In this document: one piece after another, positions 15,575 to 23,029 of the stretch
Position numbering within the stretch: the stretch's first letter is position 1
Layout: each line of letters begins with the position of its first letter
Assembly (NCBI RefSeq): GCF_005543295.1
Contig: NZ_SRSG01000030.1
Location: forward strand, 1-35,460
DNA length: 35,460 bases
Reading direction: 5' to 3'
Origin: Halalkalirubrum salinum
Lineage (GTDB): Archaea > Halobacteriota > Halobacteria > Halobacteriales > Haloferacaceae
Notes under the pieces: model-generated
Database searches by the model: none
The model's input: only the letters and a program-made list of their open reading frames with translations
What the model was told of the DNA's origin: nothing
Position numbers and translations under genes: made by a program

Positions 15575-16590
15575 CGGCCATCACCCTGCGTATCGTCAGC
15601 AGCACGCGAGTCACTGTCATTTCCACGAGCACTGGCACCATCGATCGCTGGCGGCAGCTCGCCATCCTCGTCGCTCAGCGATTCTTGTAGCGCCCGCACG
15701 AACTCTTTGCGGTACACATCTCGCCATTTTGTGTCTTTTGTCCGCATCGCCGTTGTCGGCTTCTGCGCACGATTATACACTCGGCGAATCTCTCGATCGG
15801 TGTACAGCGGATTTACCAGCCCGACATCCACGATACCCGCGCCGAAATTCCGTGCGCCGCCAAGCTGAAACTCGTACTTGGAGTTGTAGGCGTCCAAAAA
15901 CGACACCGCCTCGATCAGCAACCCAACAAATTCTGGGCGCAAAGATCGTAACTGCAGCAACCACGTTCCTTCGAGGTTCCCGACGACATCACGCGTCGCA
16001 TGCCGCAACGGCTGCCCCCCATCGGCCTCATTCCGCGATCGCACCTGCGTGTGCAACTGGCGGAAATGCGCTTCTGCCTCGCCATTCAGTACATCGACTT
16101 GCCGCCGGATCGGCGAGAACGACACCGGATGCCGGATCAACTCGCCTGGCTTCGACCCGAAGCCACCAAACAACTCGTACACCACACAGCCCGTGTCGCT
16201 ATCGCCCTCATCAACGCAGGATCCTTTCTCGTGATACCCCGCGTCGAGGTCGCGTTCGTACACGTTCGCGCGCTTGTAGTCCGCGTTTGGCTCACCAGGG
16301 TGACAGGCTGTCGCGCCTCCAATCTGCAGCACGCGTTCGCACCCATGGCGCAGCCATCCCGACAAGGCAAACGACGATATCTGCCCGCCAATCTGATTCA
16401 TCGGATCATCCGCCTCGTAGCGATCCGCCGACGCATGATGCCGATCCGTTACGATCCCGTCGCCAGGTGCAAGCAAGTCCGCATCCATCCCGATGTAGAC
16501 CTTGGGGAACGTCGATTCCGACAGCGCCGGCAGATCATATTCGCCATCCAAGTGTGCCGTCTCGAAGCCGTCCGCGTCGGCTGGTCTCAC
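15571..16590 (-). CDS. diverged Cas7-like RAMP protein
   Basis: The 339-residue protein starts at a GTG overlapping the previous stop (GTGA). It has the Cas7/Csm3/Csf2 arrangement. An N-terminal strand-loop reads VYIGMDADLLAPGDGIVTDR. A helix after a conserved glycine (SSFALSGWLRHGCERVL) occupies the place where Cas7 proteins read G-x-LR. A cysteine- and aspartate-rich insert follows (about 125-165). A glycine loop FQLGGARNFGAGIVDVGLV lies near 265-283. Cas7 proteins polymerise along guide RNA as the backbone of class 1 effectors, and that role is inferred here. It may be closest to type IV Csf2 or type III Csm3 among named families. Confidence 0.65.
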   Translation of the reverse strand: MRPADADGFETAHLDGEYDLPALSESTFPKVYIGMDADLLAPGDGIVTDRHHASADRYEADDPMNQIGGQISSFALSGWLRHGCERVLQIGGATACHPGEPNADYKRANVYERDLDAGYHEKGSCVDEGDSDTGCVVYELFGGFGSKPGELIRHPVSFSPIRRQVDVLNGEAEAHFRQLHTQVRSRNEADGGQPLRHATRDVVGNLEGTWLLQLRSLRPEFVGLLIEAVSFLDAYNSKYEFQLGGARNFGAGIVDVGLVNPLYTDREIRRVYNRAQKPTTAMRTKDTKWRDVYRKEFVRALQESLSDEDGELPPAIDGASARGNDSDSRAADDTQGDGR

Positions 16591-17222
16591 GCTACATCAC
16601 CTCCCAGCACATCATCTCCGTCATTTCCGTCAGGTGCGGTCTGGCTGTCGGCTGGGTCGGTATCCGACGCCATCCCCTGCTCGATCGCCGGACCCGGTAT
16701 CTCGCAGTGCATATCCCTTGAATCGGGGTGCGCAGTCTGTGTCTCGTGCGCTTGCTCGTCAACCTCGCTAACGCTCAGCTGATGACTTCCGTTAGCGGGC
16801 CGTGACTGCGCCCGCAGCGCTGCGTATTCTGCCGGTGTGTGCGCTTCACGTGAACCGACTGGGCTCACCAGCTCCACCTCCGGAGCCAGCAGTACTGACT
16901 GTGTGGACTGCGTCGCCGCGTCGCTCACCGTTCCGACCCGGCCCCTGACGATCAGCTCGCGCCGATCGCGGAAGCACGTCATCTCAGCAGTAGTCTTGTG
17001 TTCTTGACAAAAAATTGGACCGGCAGTATACGAAATCGTCGAAATCAGGCGACTAGCGTATACTGCAACCGAATCGCCTTCCTGCACAGGGTCGTCACAT
17101 ACATGACAGGTCTCGTCCCCTTCCCCGATAGCGATATGTTCCAACTGGTTTATATCTTCAATAAATAATTTGTCGATGCCTTCTTGTGCTTTTGTATTTG
17201 AATTTTTCATGGGTTCTTGCAC
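16587..17222 (-). CDS. zinc-binding protein leading the RAMP operon, 211 aa
   Basis: The protein has a zinc-finger-like first third: CHVCDDPVQEGDSVAVYASR, then a CQEH pair about 25 residues later (IFCQEHK). Similar C-x2-C...C-x2-H proteins are common but unnamed in haloarchaea. The rest (about 110-211) is disordered and acidic. It is the first gene of the operon; the next gene starts within its stop. The ATG at 17222 and the one at 17210 (MKNSNTK) are both possible. A TATA box about 100 bases upstream implies a structured leader. It may bind nucleic acid or bridge effector subunits; no function is known. Confidence 0.5.
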   Translation of the reverse strand: MQEPMKNSNTKAQEGIDKLFIEDINQLEHIAIGEGDETCHVCDDPVQEGDSVAVYASRLISTISYTAGPIFCQEHKTTAEMTCFRDRRELIVRGRVGTVSDAATQSTQSVLLAPEVELVSPVGSREAHTPAEYAALRAQSRPANGSHQLSVSEVDEQAHETQTAHPDSRDMHCEIPGPAIEQGMASDTDPADSQTAPDGNDGDDVLGGDVA

Positions 17223-17233
17223 CAGATGTGGAA

Positions 17234-17260
17234 CCCAGCCTGGGTGCTACAACACCTGGG
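17234..17260 (-). promoter_or_regulatory. hairpin in the leader of the RAMP operon
   Basis: On the minus strand CCCAGGTGTTGTAGCACC is followed by CAGGCTGGG. The outer CCCAG/CTGGG and inner GTG/CAC pairs can form a bulged hairpin just before the first start codon. On the plus strand the same stem is followed by ATTTTTTTG, so it could also terminate transcription coming the other way. Confidence 0.4.
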
Positions 17261-17317
17261 CATTTTTTTGATTCATGCCCTCTGGCTGAGTTCACAACCA
17301 TCTTTTAAACTGCGGTG

Positions 17318-17325
17318 TATATAAA
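17318..17325. promoter_or_regulatory. bidirectional TATA element between RAMP operon and winged-helix gene
   Basis: TATATAAA on the plus strand reads TTTATATA on the minus strand. On the minus strand it would start the RAMP operon near 17295. On the plus strand it would start near 17347, close to an ATG at 17344. Copies of TAAACTGC flank it at 17306-17313 and 17370-17377, possible operator half-sites for the winged-helix protein. Confidence 0.45.
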
Positions 17326-17343
17326 CCTTTGGTCGTTCGACTA

Positions 17344-17391
17344 ATGGAAATCATCCCAGCAATCATTAGTAAACTGCAACCAATGTCGTAA
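17344..17391 (+). CDS. possible 15-codon leader ORF before the winged-helix gene
   Basis: MEIIPAIISKLQPMS starts about where a leaderless transcript from the TATA box at 17318-17325 should begin, and stops two bases before the next ATG. It could be a translated leader that delivers ribosomes to the regulator gene. Chance is a real alternative. Confidence 0.2.
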   Translation: MEIIPAIISKLQPMS

Positions 17392-17393
17392 AT

Positions 17394-17630
17394 ATGAGCG
17401 ACCGGAAGCGTGACGAGAGCAGTGGTCGGTTCAGCGAGGAGTATCCTCGGGAAGATTTTCTCCGGGCACTTGAGGAACTCGGCGCGACCGGGACGACAGA
17501 CGTGGCGGAGTACGTCGGTTGTGATCGACGGACAGCGTATCTGAAGTTACAAAATCTTGAAGAGGAGGGGAATATCGAGAGCCAGAAAGTCGGAAATGCA
17601 CTACTGTGGAAATTAGTACCCGATTCGTGA
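17394..17630 (+). CDS. winged helix-turn-helix regulator, 78 aa
   Basis: The small protein reads EDFLRALEELGATGTTDVAE YVGCDRRTAYLKLQNLEEEG in its centre: two helices of a helix-turn-helix, followed by a wing (NIESQKVGNALLWKL). This is the ArsR/MarR-type fold common in haloarchaeal single-domain regulators. It is divergent from the RAMP operon across a 170-base region with a shared TATA element, so control of the operon and of itself is the likely role. No ligand or metal-binding cysteines are grouped; the single Cys is in VGCDRR. Confidence 0.7.
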   Translation: MSDRKRDESSGRFSEEYPREDFLRALEELGATGTTDVAEYVGCDRRTAYLKLQNLEEEGNIESQKVGNALLWKLVPDS

Positions 17631-17849
17631 GAAATTAACACTGTTCGAGTCCGATCGTCTTACTAACCGCGTCAAGCGGATTAGTGTGGAATTACCCTAT
17701 TGAAATCCCTTGCTGGTCATAATTTTTAACCCCTCAGTTGTATACAACGTACAAATGTCGCATAGACTTGCTGAATTAATCGTGGCTGTCATCTATCGAT
17801 CTAAACTCTTGTAATGTAAGCGGTGTTTCCATTGAGCCAGTATAATAAA

Positions 17850-19004
17850 CTACTCACCATTACAAGAGGTGCATCGAATCCTATTCGAAATGTATCTAAG
17901 TGGGTTTTCAGCAGACAGAGATCGATTACAAATATCACAATTAACCTCCTCCGTCACGCCAACACCCGTGCCGTATCCCAGTACTAAGGAGGCAATAGAA
18001 CTGCCATCATTTAATTCGAACTCGACATCGCCGCGTTCGTACTCAACTTCGGTAATAGTGACTGGGGTAACGACCACTTCTAATCCGTGTCGGTCACGAA
18101 TCTCACGCTGTTGATCCGGATATCCATGCTCGCGTCGGCGACGTAATTCATTGAGATCGGTCTCAATCTCTTCAAGCTTCGATTTACATTCTCGGCGCTC
18201 TTTCAGTGCCTCAACTCGCTCAGTCTGGTTCTTGTGGTCAATCAACTCGCTGAGATCTTCGATCTTTGACCGAAGACGAGTAATTTCTGTCTCGCACTCA
18301 TCTTCCCGCTGCTGTTGTAATTGCCGGTACTCTTCGAGTTCAGCGTCAGCAGCCCGAGATGCCTCTTGATGGATCTCATCGATCTGTGGTTGTATGGCTG
18401 AGAGAAGCGGTTCCCGGGATGCGTCAACCAAGCGTTCTACCTGTTCCGGTTCGATCGCAATATCCCCAGATTGGATGGTCGCAGATTCCTGTAGCAAGGT
18501 TAGAAAAGTCTCGTCAATGTTTGGGAGAATCTCTGTAGAGCGAACATCGATAGCAATGCTTCGCAAGAACTCTTGTTGATACTCGCTCACGGTCTCAACA
18601 GTTACCCGAAAGAGTACGACCAGTGCGCTTCGATCGTAGTAGGGTGTAAATTCGATGTTTGATACAGAGATTTCACTTTGTTGGAGCCAGTCTGGCACAA
18701 TGACATCTGTGTCACTGGTGTCGATAGAGATGCCACCGATCGGTGCACGGTCGGTTGCGTCGTCAAGAACCGATTGGAAAAACGAGCTTTCAGGGTGGAG
18801 TTGCTCGTACGTCTCGTCTGGTTCTTCGACGGAACCACAGAGAAGAGCGTGTTTGCCTTTCGGTAGGTCTGTCTCCACATTCTCCGGGATAGTTAGCTGC
18901 CACTCATCGCCTTGTATTTCGATCTGACAACCGAGAGACCGGAGATAACTCGCTGTGAAGGTCTCAACTGCAGACTGGGTCACCGGTACGGCGGCGTCAG
19001 TCAT
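17850..19004 (-). CDS. coiled-coil and zinc-ribbon partner of the SNF2 helicase
   Basis: The 384-residue protein starts at ATG 19004, eight bases inside the helicase gene (MTDAAVPVTQSAVETFTASY). Residues 1-190 form a mixed soluble domain. About 200-300 is a long charged coiled coil (EEYRQLQQQREDECETEITR and onward). Near the end comes a zinc ribbon with CDIC and CTSC. The overlap implies one operon and a stable complex. Comparable helicase-adjacent proteins occur in haloarchaeal accessory loci; they may load or regulate the translocase. The family is not named. Confidence 0.6.
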   Translation of the reverse strand: MTDAAVPVTQSAVETFTASYLRSLGCQIEIQGDEWQLTIPENVETDLPKGKHALLCGSVEEPDETYEQLHPESSFFQSVLDDATDRAPIGGISIDTSDTDVIVPDWLQQSEISVSNIEFTPYYDRSALVVLFRVTVETVSEYQQEFLRSIAIDVRSTEILPNIDETFLTLLQESATIQSGDIAIEPEQVERLVDASREPLLSAIQPQIDEIHQEASRAADAELEEYRQLQQQREDECETEITRLRSKIEDLSELIDHKNQTERVEALKERRECKSKLEEIETDLNELRRRREHGYPDQQREIRDRHGLEVVVTPVTITEVEYERGDVEFELNDGSSIASLVLGYGTGVGVTEEVNCDICNRSLSAENPLRYISNRIRCTSCNGE

Positions 19005-20748
19005 CGCTTGCCCCCAGATCGAATCCCTCGAAAACACCGCTATTGAACTCTTCTAATTTCTCAGCGAGATCACGCTGCTCTTGGAGATCGACAGCCATCG
19101 CGTCGAAGTCGTTTTCTAGATCAACCTCAGAATCGGCGTTAACCAAGCGCTCGAAAATCTCGTCCTCGAAGCTTTTCCCAGATTCTTCCAACCGGGTGAG
19201 TATCTCGCTCAGTTCACCGACGCTCTGTTGGAAGAGGTCGATTTTGTGGAACAGACGCTCAAGTACGTACTCTTCGACGGTATCTGTTAATGCCATATTG
19301 AACACGTAGACTTGCCGCTTCTGACCGATACGATGGATCCGGCCAATACGTTGTTCAACGCGCATTGGATTCCACGGGAGGTCCCAGTTCACCAGAATAT
19401 TGCAGAATTGAGCATTCCGTCCTTCGGACATTGCGTCTGTCGAAACGAGAATCCCGCCCTGTTCCTCGAAATTCTCGATGATGTCCTCTTTCTCTTGGCT
19501 AGAGTGACTACCATTGAACGAGTGGACTGTGTACCCTTCTGACAGCAGTCGTTCTGCCACGCGGCGTTGTGTAGCCCGGAACTGCGTGAAGACGATCACA
19601 CGTCCTTTCTCGACGTTCTCACGCGCCTCTTCAACGATATCGAGTAGTCGCTCTTGTTTGGTGACCGCGTCAATGTTATTGATTAAGTCCAAAATCGACT
19701 CTAACTCTTCGGCGTGCGTGAGTTCTGACTGATCGTCGAGTCTCTTCCGAATCGTCGTTTCAAGGGCCTCAGGGCTACTGACGACCTCTTTCTGCAGGAG
19801 CATCAACACCAGTTTCTGTCCTTGGTCCTGACTGTAGGCTCCCTTCACGTAATCGGATACAGCCTGGTAGAGCTCGCGTTCTGCCGGTGATGGATCGAAC
19901 TTCCGTGTGTCAACCCGGCGTTCGGTAAAGTCTACATCTGTGTCTTCACGCCGATTTCGGATCATCACCTTGTTCAGCCGGTCCTGTAGCTCGTTACGGT
20001 TAACGAGGGTTTCCTGATCGCTATTGATGAAGTACTGGTGAAACACGTCACGTGTTCCAAACAGACCCGGACGGAGCAGTGAGACAATGTTGTAGAGATC
20101 AGTGAGTTCGTTCTGTATCGGTGTCGCTGTGAGGAAGAACGCATAATTATACGATAAATTATCAATCAGCTCGTACCGATCCGTCTCCTCGTTCTTCACG
20201 TAGTGGGCCTCATCGAGAACAAGAACGTCCCAGTCGCGTCTGAGCACCGTCTGTCGGTATCTCTCGCTTTTAGCCGTGTCGATGCTGGCGATGATGTAGT
20301 CGTGATCATCAAACCCGCTGAATTCGTCGTCATAGTTGCAGACAAACTCTAAGCCGAATTTCTCTCGGAGCTCTGCTTGCCACTGTTTGGCCAATTGGGC
20401 AGGCGTGAGGATGAGGACGGAGTCGTTGGTTTCGCGGAAATGCATTTCTTTGAGTATCATCCCGACCTCGATCGTCTTCCCGAGGCCGACCTCGTCTGCG
20501 AGTAATGCCTTCCCGTCCATCTCGAACAGAGCCCGGTAGGCTGCATCGACCTGGTGTTCGAGCATCTTGACTGAATTCTCGTCAAGTTGTTTTAGTGATC
20601 GAAGTTCAGAGTCAGGCTGACCGGCTTGTAGACGAACGGCTTGAACAGTATGACGGTGATTTTCACTTGTCTCACTAGGGTCCGCGTACAGAACATCGTC
20701 CACTGGCTCATGGGTGACCTCGATGTCCACGAGGTCAAAATCGCTCAT
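18997..20748 (-). CDS. SNF2/RapA-type DEAD/DEAH-box ATPase
   Basis: The 583-residue protein carries the full SNF2-family set. Motif I is LLADEVGLGKTIEVG (about 83-95), motif II VLDEAHYVK (177-185), motif III LTATPIQNELTDLYN (206-220). Motif V lies in STDAMSEGRNAQFCN and motif VI in RIGRIHRIGQ (about 465-475). SNF2 ATPases translocate on double-stranded DNA without unwinding it. The RapA-like architecture matches helicases seen in haloarchaeal defence islands, including the DrmD class, but no DrmA, DrmB or DrmC gene is nearby. It is co-transcribed with the coiled-coil zinc protein. It may serve the DUF499/DUF1156 pair 2.3 kb away, although an integrase relic lies between. Confidence 0.8.
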   Translation of the reverse strand: MSDFDLVDIEVTHEPVDDVLYADPSETSENHRHTVQAVRLQAGQPDSELRSLKQLDENSVKMLEHQVDAAYRALFEMDGKALLADEVGLGKTIEVGMILKEMHFRETNDSVLILTPAQLAKQWQAELREKFGLEFVCNYDDEFSGFDDHDYIIASIDTAKSERYRQTVLRRDWDVLVLDEAHYVKNEETDRYELIDNLSYNYAFFLTATPIQNELTDLYNIVSLLRPGLFGTRDVFHQYFINSDQETLVNRNELQDRLNKVMIRNRREDTDVDFTERRVDTRKFDPSPAERELYQAVSDYVKGAYSQDQGQKLVLMLLQKEVVSSPEALETTIRKRLDDQSELTHAEELESILDLINNIDAVTKQERLLDIVEEARENVEKGRVIVFTQFRATQRRVAERLLSEGYTVHSFNGSHSSQEKEDIIENFEEQGGILVSTDAMSEGRNAQFCNILVNWDLPWNPMRVEQRIGRIHRIGQKRQVYVFNMALTDTVEEYVLERLFHKIDLFQQSVGELSEILTRLEESGKSFEDEIFERLVNADSEVDLENDFDAMAVDLQEQRDLAEKLEEFNSGVFEGFDLGASDD

Positions 20749-20777
20749 GTAGTTGGAGAGTTAGTTGACCGTCAAAT

Positions 20778-20918
20778 ATGTTTTGTAGCGGTACTTTTTA
20801 TTCCCCCATCCCAACGTGGACAAAAGCAATCTACGTATATCTTACAAAAGTAGGTAATGCAGGGCCGAACGCACCACAGGAAGCGAAGGAAGCGATTGAG
20901 GAAGCATCTAATTACTGA
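20778..20918 (+). CDS. possible 46-aa ORF in the helicase upstream region
   Basis: ATG at 20778 opens a frame reading MFCSGTFYSPIPTWTKAIYV and ending GPNAPQEAKEAIEEASNY. The second half has normal protein character, as if it were a C-terminal fragment. It overlaps the promoter of the divergent helicase gene. No family is recognised. Confidence 0.25.
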   Translation: MFCSGTFYSPIPTWTKAIYVYLTKVGNAGPNAPQEAKEAIEEASNY

Positions 20919-20981
20919 AACTGACTTTCCATATCATAAAGACCAAGAGGTTAATTTGCTGTTAGGAAAGAAAGTTCGACA

Positions 20982-21671
20982 ATGGAAGAGGCGTGGTTAC
21001 AGCATCTATTTTCCGTCATTGGCTTGTCACTTGGTACATTAGGTGCGGCAGTAGTACTTGCAGCTGATTGGTCAACTGTAGAAAATTTTCTCATCAAAAT
21101 TGGAAGGAGAGATAGGTTCCTCTACCGAGTTCCACTACTTGGCTACCCATTTAGACAGGCGAAGAGATTAGCGGATTTAGATAGTGCTTTTGAAACGGTC
21201 TTTCTGTCAAATAAGGATATTCATCGCTCAGACTCCGGTTTTCAGACATTGAAGAGAGTGGTTGTCAGGGTAGTCAATAATGATAGATTGAATCTTGGTA
21301 CATTTGATTCACATAAAGTGAATAGCACAGATTTTGAGCAAATAAGTCTTAACGACTTTCCTGTTCCGCTTCAACCCGGCGATACCGGCGGATTGAACGC
21401 CTATTGTATATTGTACGATAGCCAAGATAACAGTACAGGATGGATTAGAACGGGAAGTCTGAGAAATGCCACAGTAAACTACTCGCAGGACTTGGTTTCA
21501 AAAGCAGGAGCGAGCCTCTTCATCGGTGGCTTCTTTCTACAATTAATTTCTGAACTTGTCTCAATACCCGTTTACCCCACGATCAGAGTCCCTCACGTCG
21601 TGGTTGGTGTAGTGGCTATCTGTATCGTGCTTGCTATTCCCGGTATTTGCGAACAGATGGATGTAGAATGA
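20982..21671 (+). CDS. hypothetical membrane protein, 229 aa
   Basis: The protein has an N-terminal membrane helix (LFSVIGLSLGTLGAAVVLAA), a soluble middle of about 125 residues (RFLYRVPLLGYPFRQAKRL onward) and two closing helices (GASLFIGGFFLQLISELV and VVVGVVAICIVLAIPGI). GGAAAG precedes the ATG by about 12 bases. The DNA is AT-rich relative to the helicase next door, suggesting separate arrival. The function is unknown; membrane proteins of this layout sometimes act as effectors in defence islands, but nothing in the sequence proves this. Confidence 0.5.
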   Translation: MEEAWLQHLFSVIGLSLGTLGAAVVLAADWSTVENFLIKIGRRDRFLYRVPLLGYPFRQAKRLADLDSAFETVFLSNKDIHRSDSGFQTLKRVVVRVVNNDRLNLGTFDSHKVNSTDFEQISLNDFPVPLQPGDTGGLNAYCILYDSQDNSTGWIRTGSLRNATVNYSQDLVSKAGASLFIGGFFLQLISELVSIPVYPTIRVPHVVVGVVAICIVLAIPGICEQMDVE

Positions 21672-21786
21672 TTCGTGTGTCAAAAAATTTCGTCCGATGC
21701 TCTCCCTCTCCGCGTGAGAGTTCCATATAGCGAGAAAAGAACTCCCGAATTAGATCGGCGAAAAGTTCCACGTCGGTGAATAGTTT

Positions 21787-22827
21787 TTATACCCTGTTGA
21801 GGGAGTTAGAGTTCCTCAAGATATCCGCGTCGTTTTCCACCTTCTGTTCCTCAGTCCGTTTGTCGTAGTGCTTGTCCAACACGTCCTGCCCAAGGTTCAT
21901 TCGGTGTGAGACAACTTTCTCAGGGACGTCTTCAGATAGATGCCGGGTAATGCTCCCGCGTCGTATCGCGTGGGAACTCACATTTGAGGGACACTTGCTG
22001 TATCCCCATACTGTGCCGCTTCACACTCATCTGTATCCCTATCGTGCGGACACTCTTCACCGTAGTAACAGGGGCGGCTCGCCCTGTAGACGGCATCTCG
22101 AATACAGGATTTCGCTAGTCTTCCGCGCACACTTGTTAGGAGTGGCTCCCGACCGTGTTCATATGTGGCTTCAGGGCGTTGATGTTCAATCCAATTCTCT
22201 ATAATCCGGCAGACTTCGGGAGTTAGAGCGACTATTCGCTCGCCTTCATTCCCCGTTCTTTAGCGGAGTTCCTCTATCCGGGCAATTACGAATCTCAAGA
22301 CGTTCCTTCTCGCTATCGTAGTCACTCACATATAGTGAATAAAGTGACCCAAGGCGAATCCCCGTGTGCCACAGAAGTTCCAAGATGACGTGCCACCGTG
22401 ATGTGTACTCAAAACGCCGGAGATACGCAAGCACTTTTTCGGCATCTTCTGAGCGAAGAATCTCTTCACTTTGCTCATCATCCTTCTTCAGCACCGGCAT
22501 CACAATCTTGTCGTGAAGCCCTTTCTCAACGGCGTCAATTGACTCACACCACCTCAGAAAGATACGGAGCGCATCTAGTTGTCCCCGAAGTTTGATGGGC
22601 TTCAGGCCGTTCTCATCCCGACGCCACGTTTTGAACTCTTGGAGTTTCCGCCCCGTGAGTTCGTTCATATTGTCTATGCTCGCTTCATCAACACACCACC
22701 GGACGAAGTGCTTGAGGCGGTAATGATACCCGGAGAGGGTACTCTCGGATACTTCGTGTTTTCGTGCCTCAAGATACATCTCCTTCGCACGTCCCAGTGA
22801 TATGGGTTCTAGCTCGCGTTCGGTCAT
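21787..22827 (-). pseudogene. tyrosine recombinase (XerC/D-like integrase), two frameshifts
   Basis: The minus-strand reading starts MTERELEPISLGRAKEMYLE and keeps a core-binding domain, then the catalytic arginine (HTGIRLGSLY). It runs to GTPLKNGE and a premature stop at about 22246. One base on (in a GGGG run), the homologous frame resumes: EGERIVALTPEVCRIIENWI, continuing to ECPHDRDTDECEAAQYGD. A second shift near 21995 leads to SHAIRRGSIT (the HxxR motif) and LDKHYDKRT with the catalytic tyrosine. All catalytic parts are present but in three frames, so the gene is inactive unless the shifts are assembly errors. It lies beside a tRNA-like sequence, as integrases do. Confidence 0.8.
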
Positions 22828-22863
22828 TTCTTACCACCGAAACGCTTGAGCGACACCGAGAGC

Positions 22864-22937
22864 GCCGCCTTAGCTCAGTACGGGGGAAACCACCCGACAG
22901 CGTAGAGCTGCCCCCGGTTCAAATCCGGGAGGCGGCA
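22864..22937 (+). tRNA. degenerate tRNA-Phe-like sequence, probably non-functional
   Basis: The 74 bases begin GCCGCCTTAGCTCAG and end CCCGGTTCAAATCCGGG plus AGGCGGCA. The acceptor stem (7 bp) and T-arm are perfect and match haloarchaeal tRNA-Phe as I remember it, and the total length is the same. The middle does not form a normal D-arm or a 7-base anticodon loop and has no GAA anticodon. Instead CGGG(GGAAACCA)CCCG and CAGC(GTAGA)GCTG can pair. It may be an attachment-site relic of the neighbouring integrase or a remodelled tRNA-like RNA. Confidence 0.5.
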
Positions 22938-23029
22938 TCCTGATTCTATATAATATCCATTCAGCGGGCAAGGGAATTAGTCATCATAGTTTTTATCTAC
23001 GTAGTAGCAGTTCATGTACATATCAACAC

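Noticed and set aside
15075-16721. 548-residue open frame on the plus strand
   Set aside because: It is antisense to two overlapping RAMP-operon genes, is rich in Ser, Pro, Arg and His, and exists because GC-rich haloarchaeal genes leave opposite frames open.
17755-17814. Nineteen-codon ORF (MSHRLAELIVAVIYRSKLL)
   Set aside because: It follows a TATA-like stretch but is too short, with no homologue or partner to support it.
17850-20748. DISARM locus based on the SNF2 helicase
   Set aside because: No DrmA, DrmB (DUF1998) or DrmC (phospholipase D) gene is present in the window; a helicase alone is not enough.
22864-22937. Functional tRNA-Phe or tRNA-Tyr
   Set aside because: There is no 7-base anticodon loop with U33 and no paired D-stem; a GTA triplet in the middle hairpin lies in a 5-base loop.
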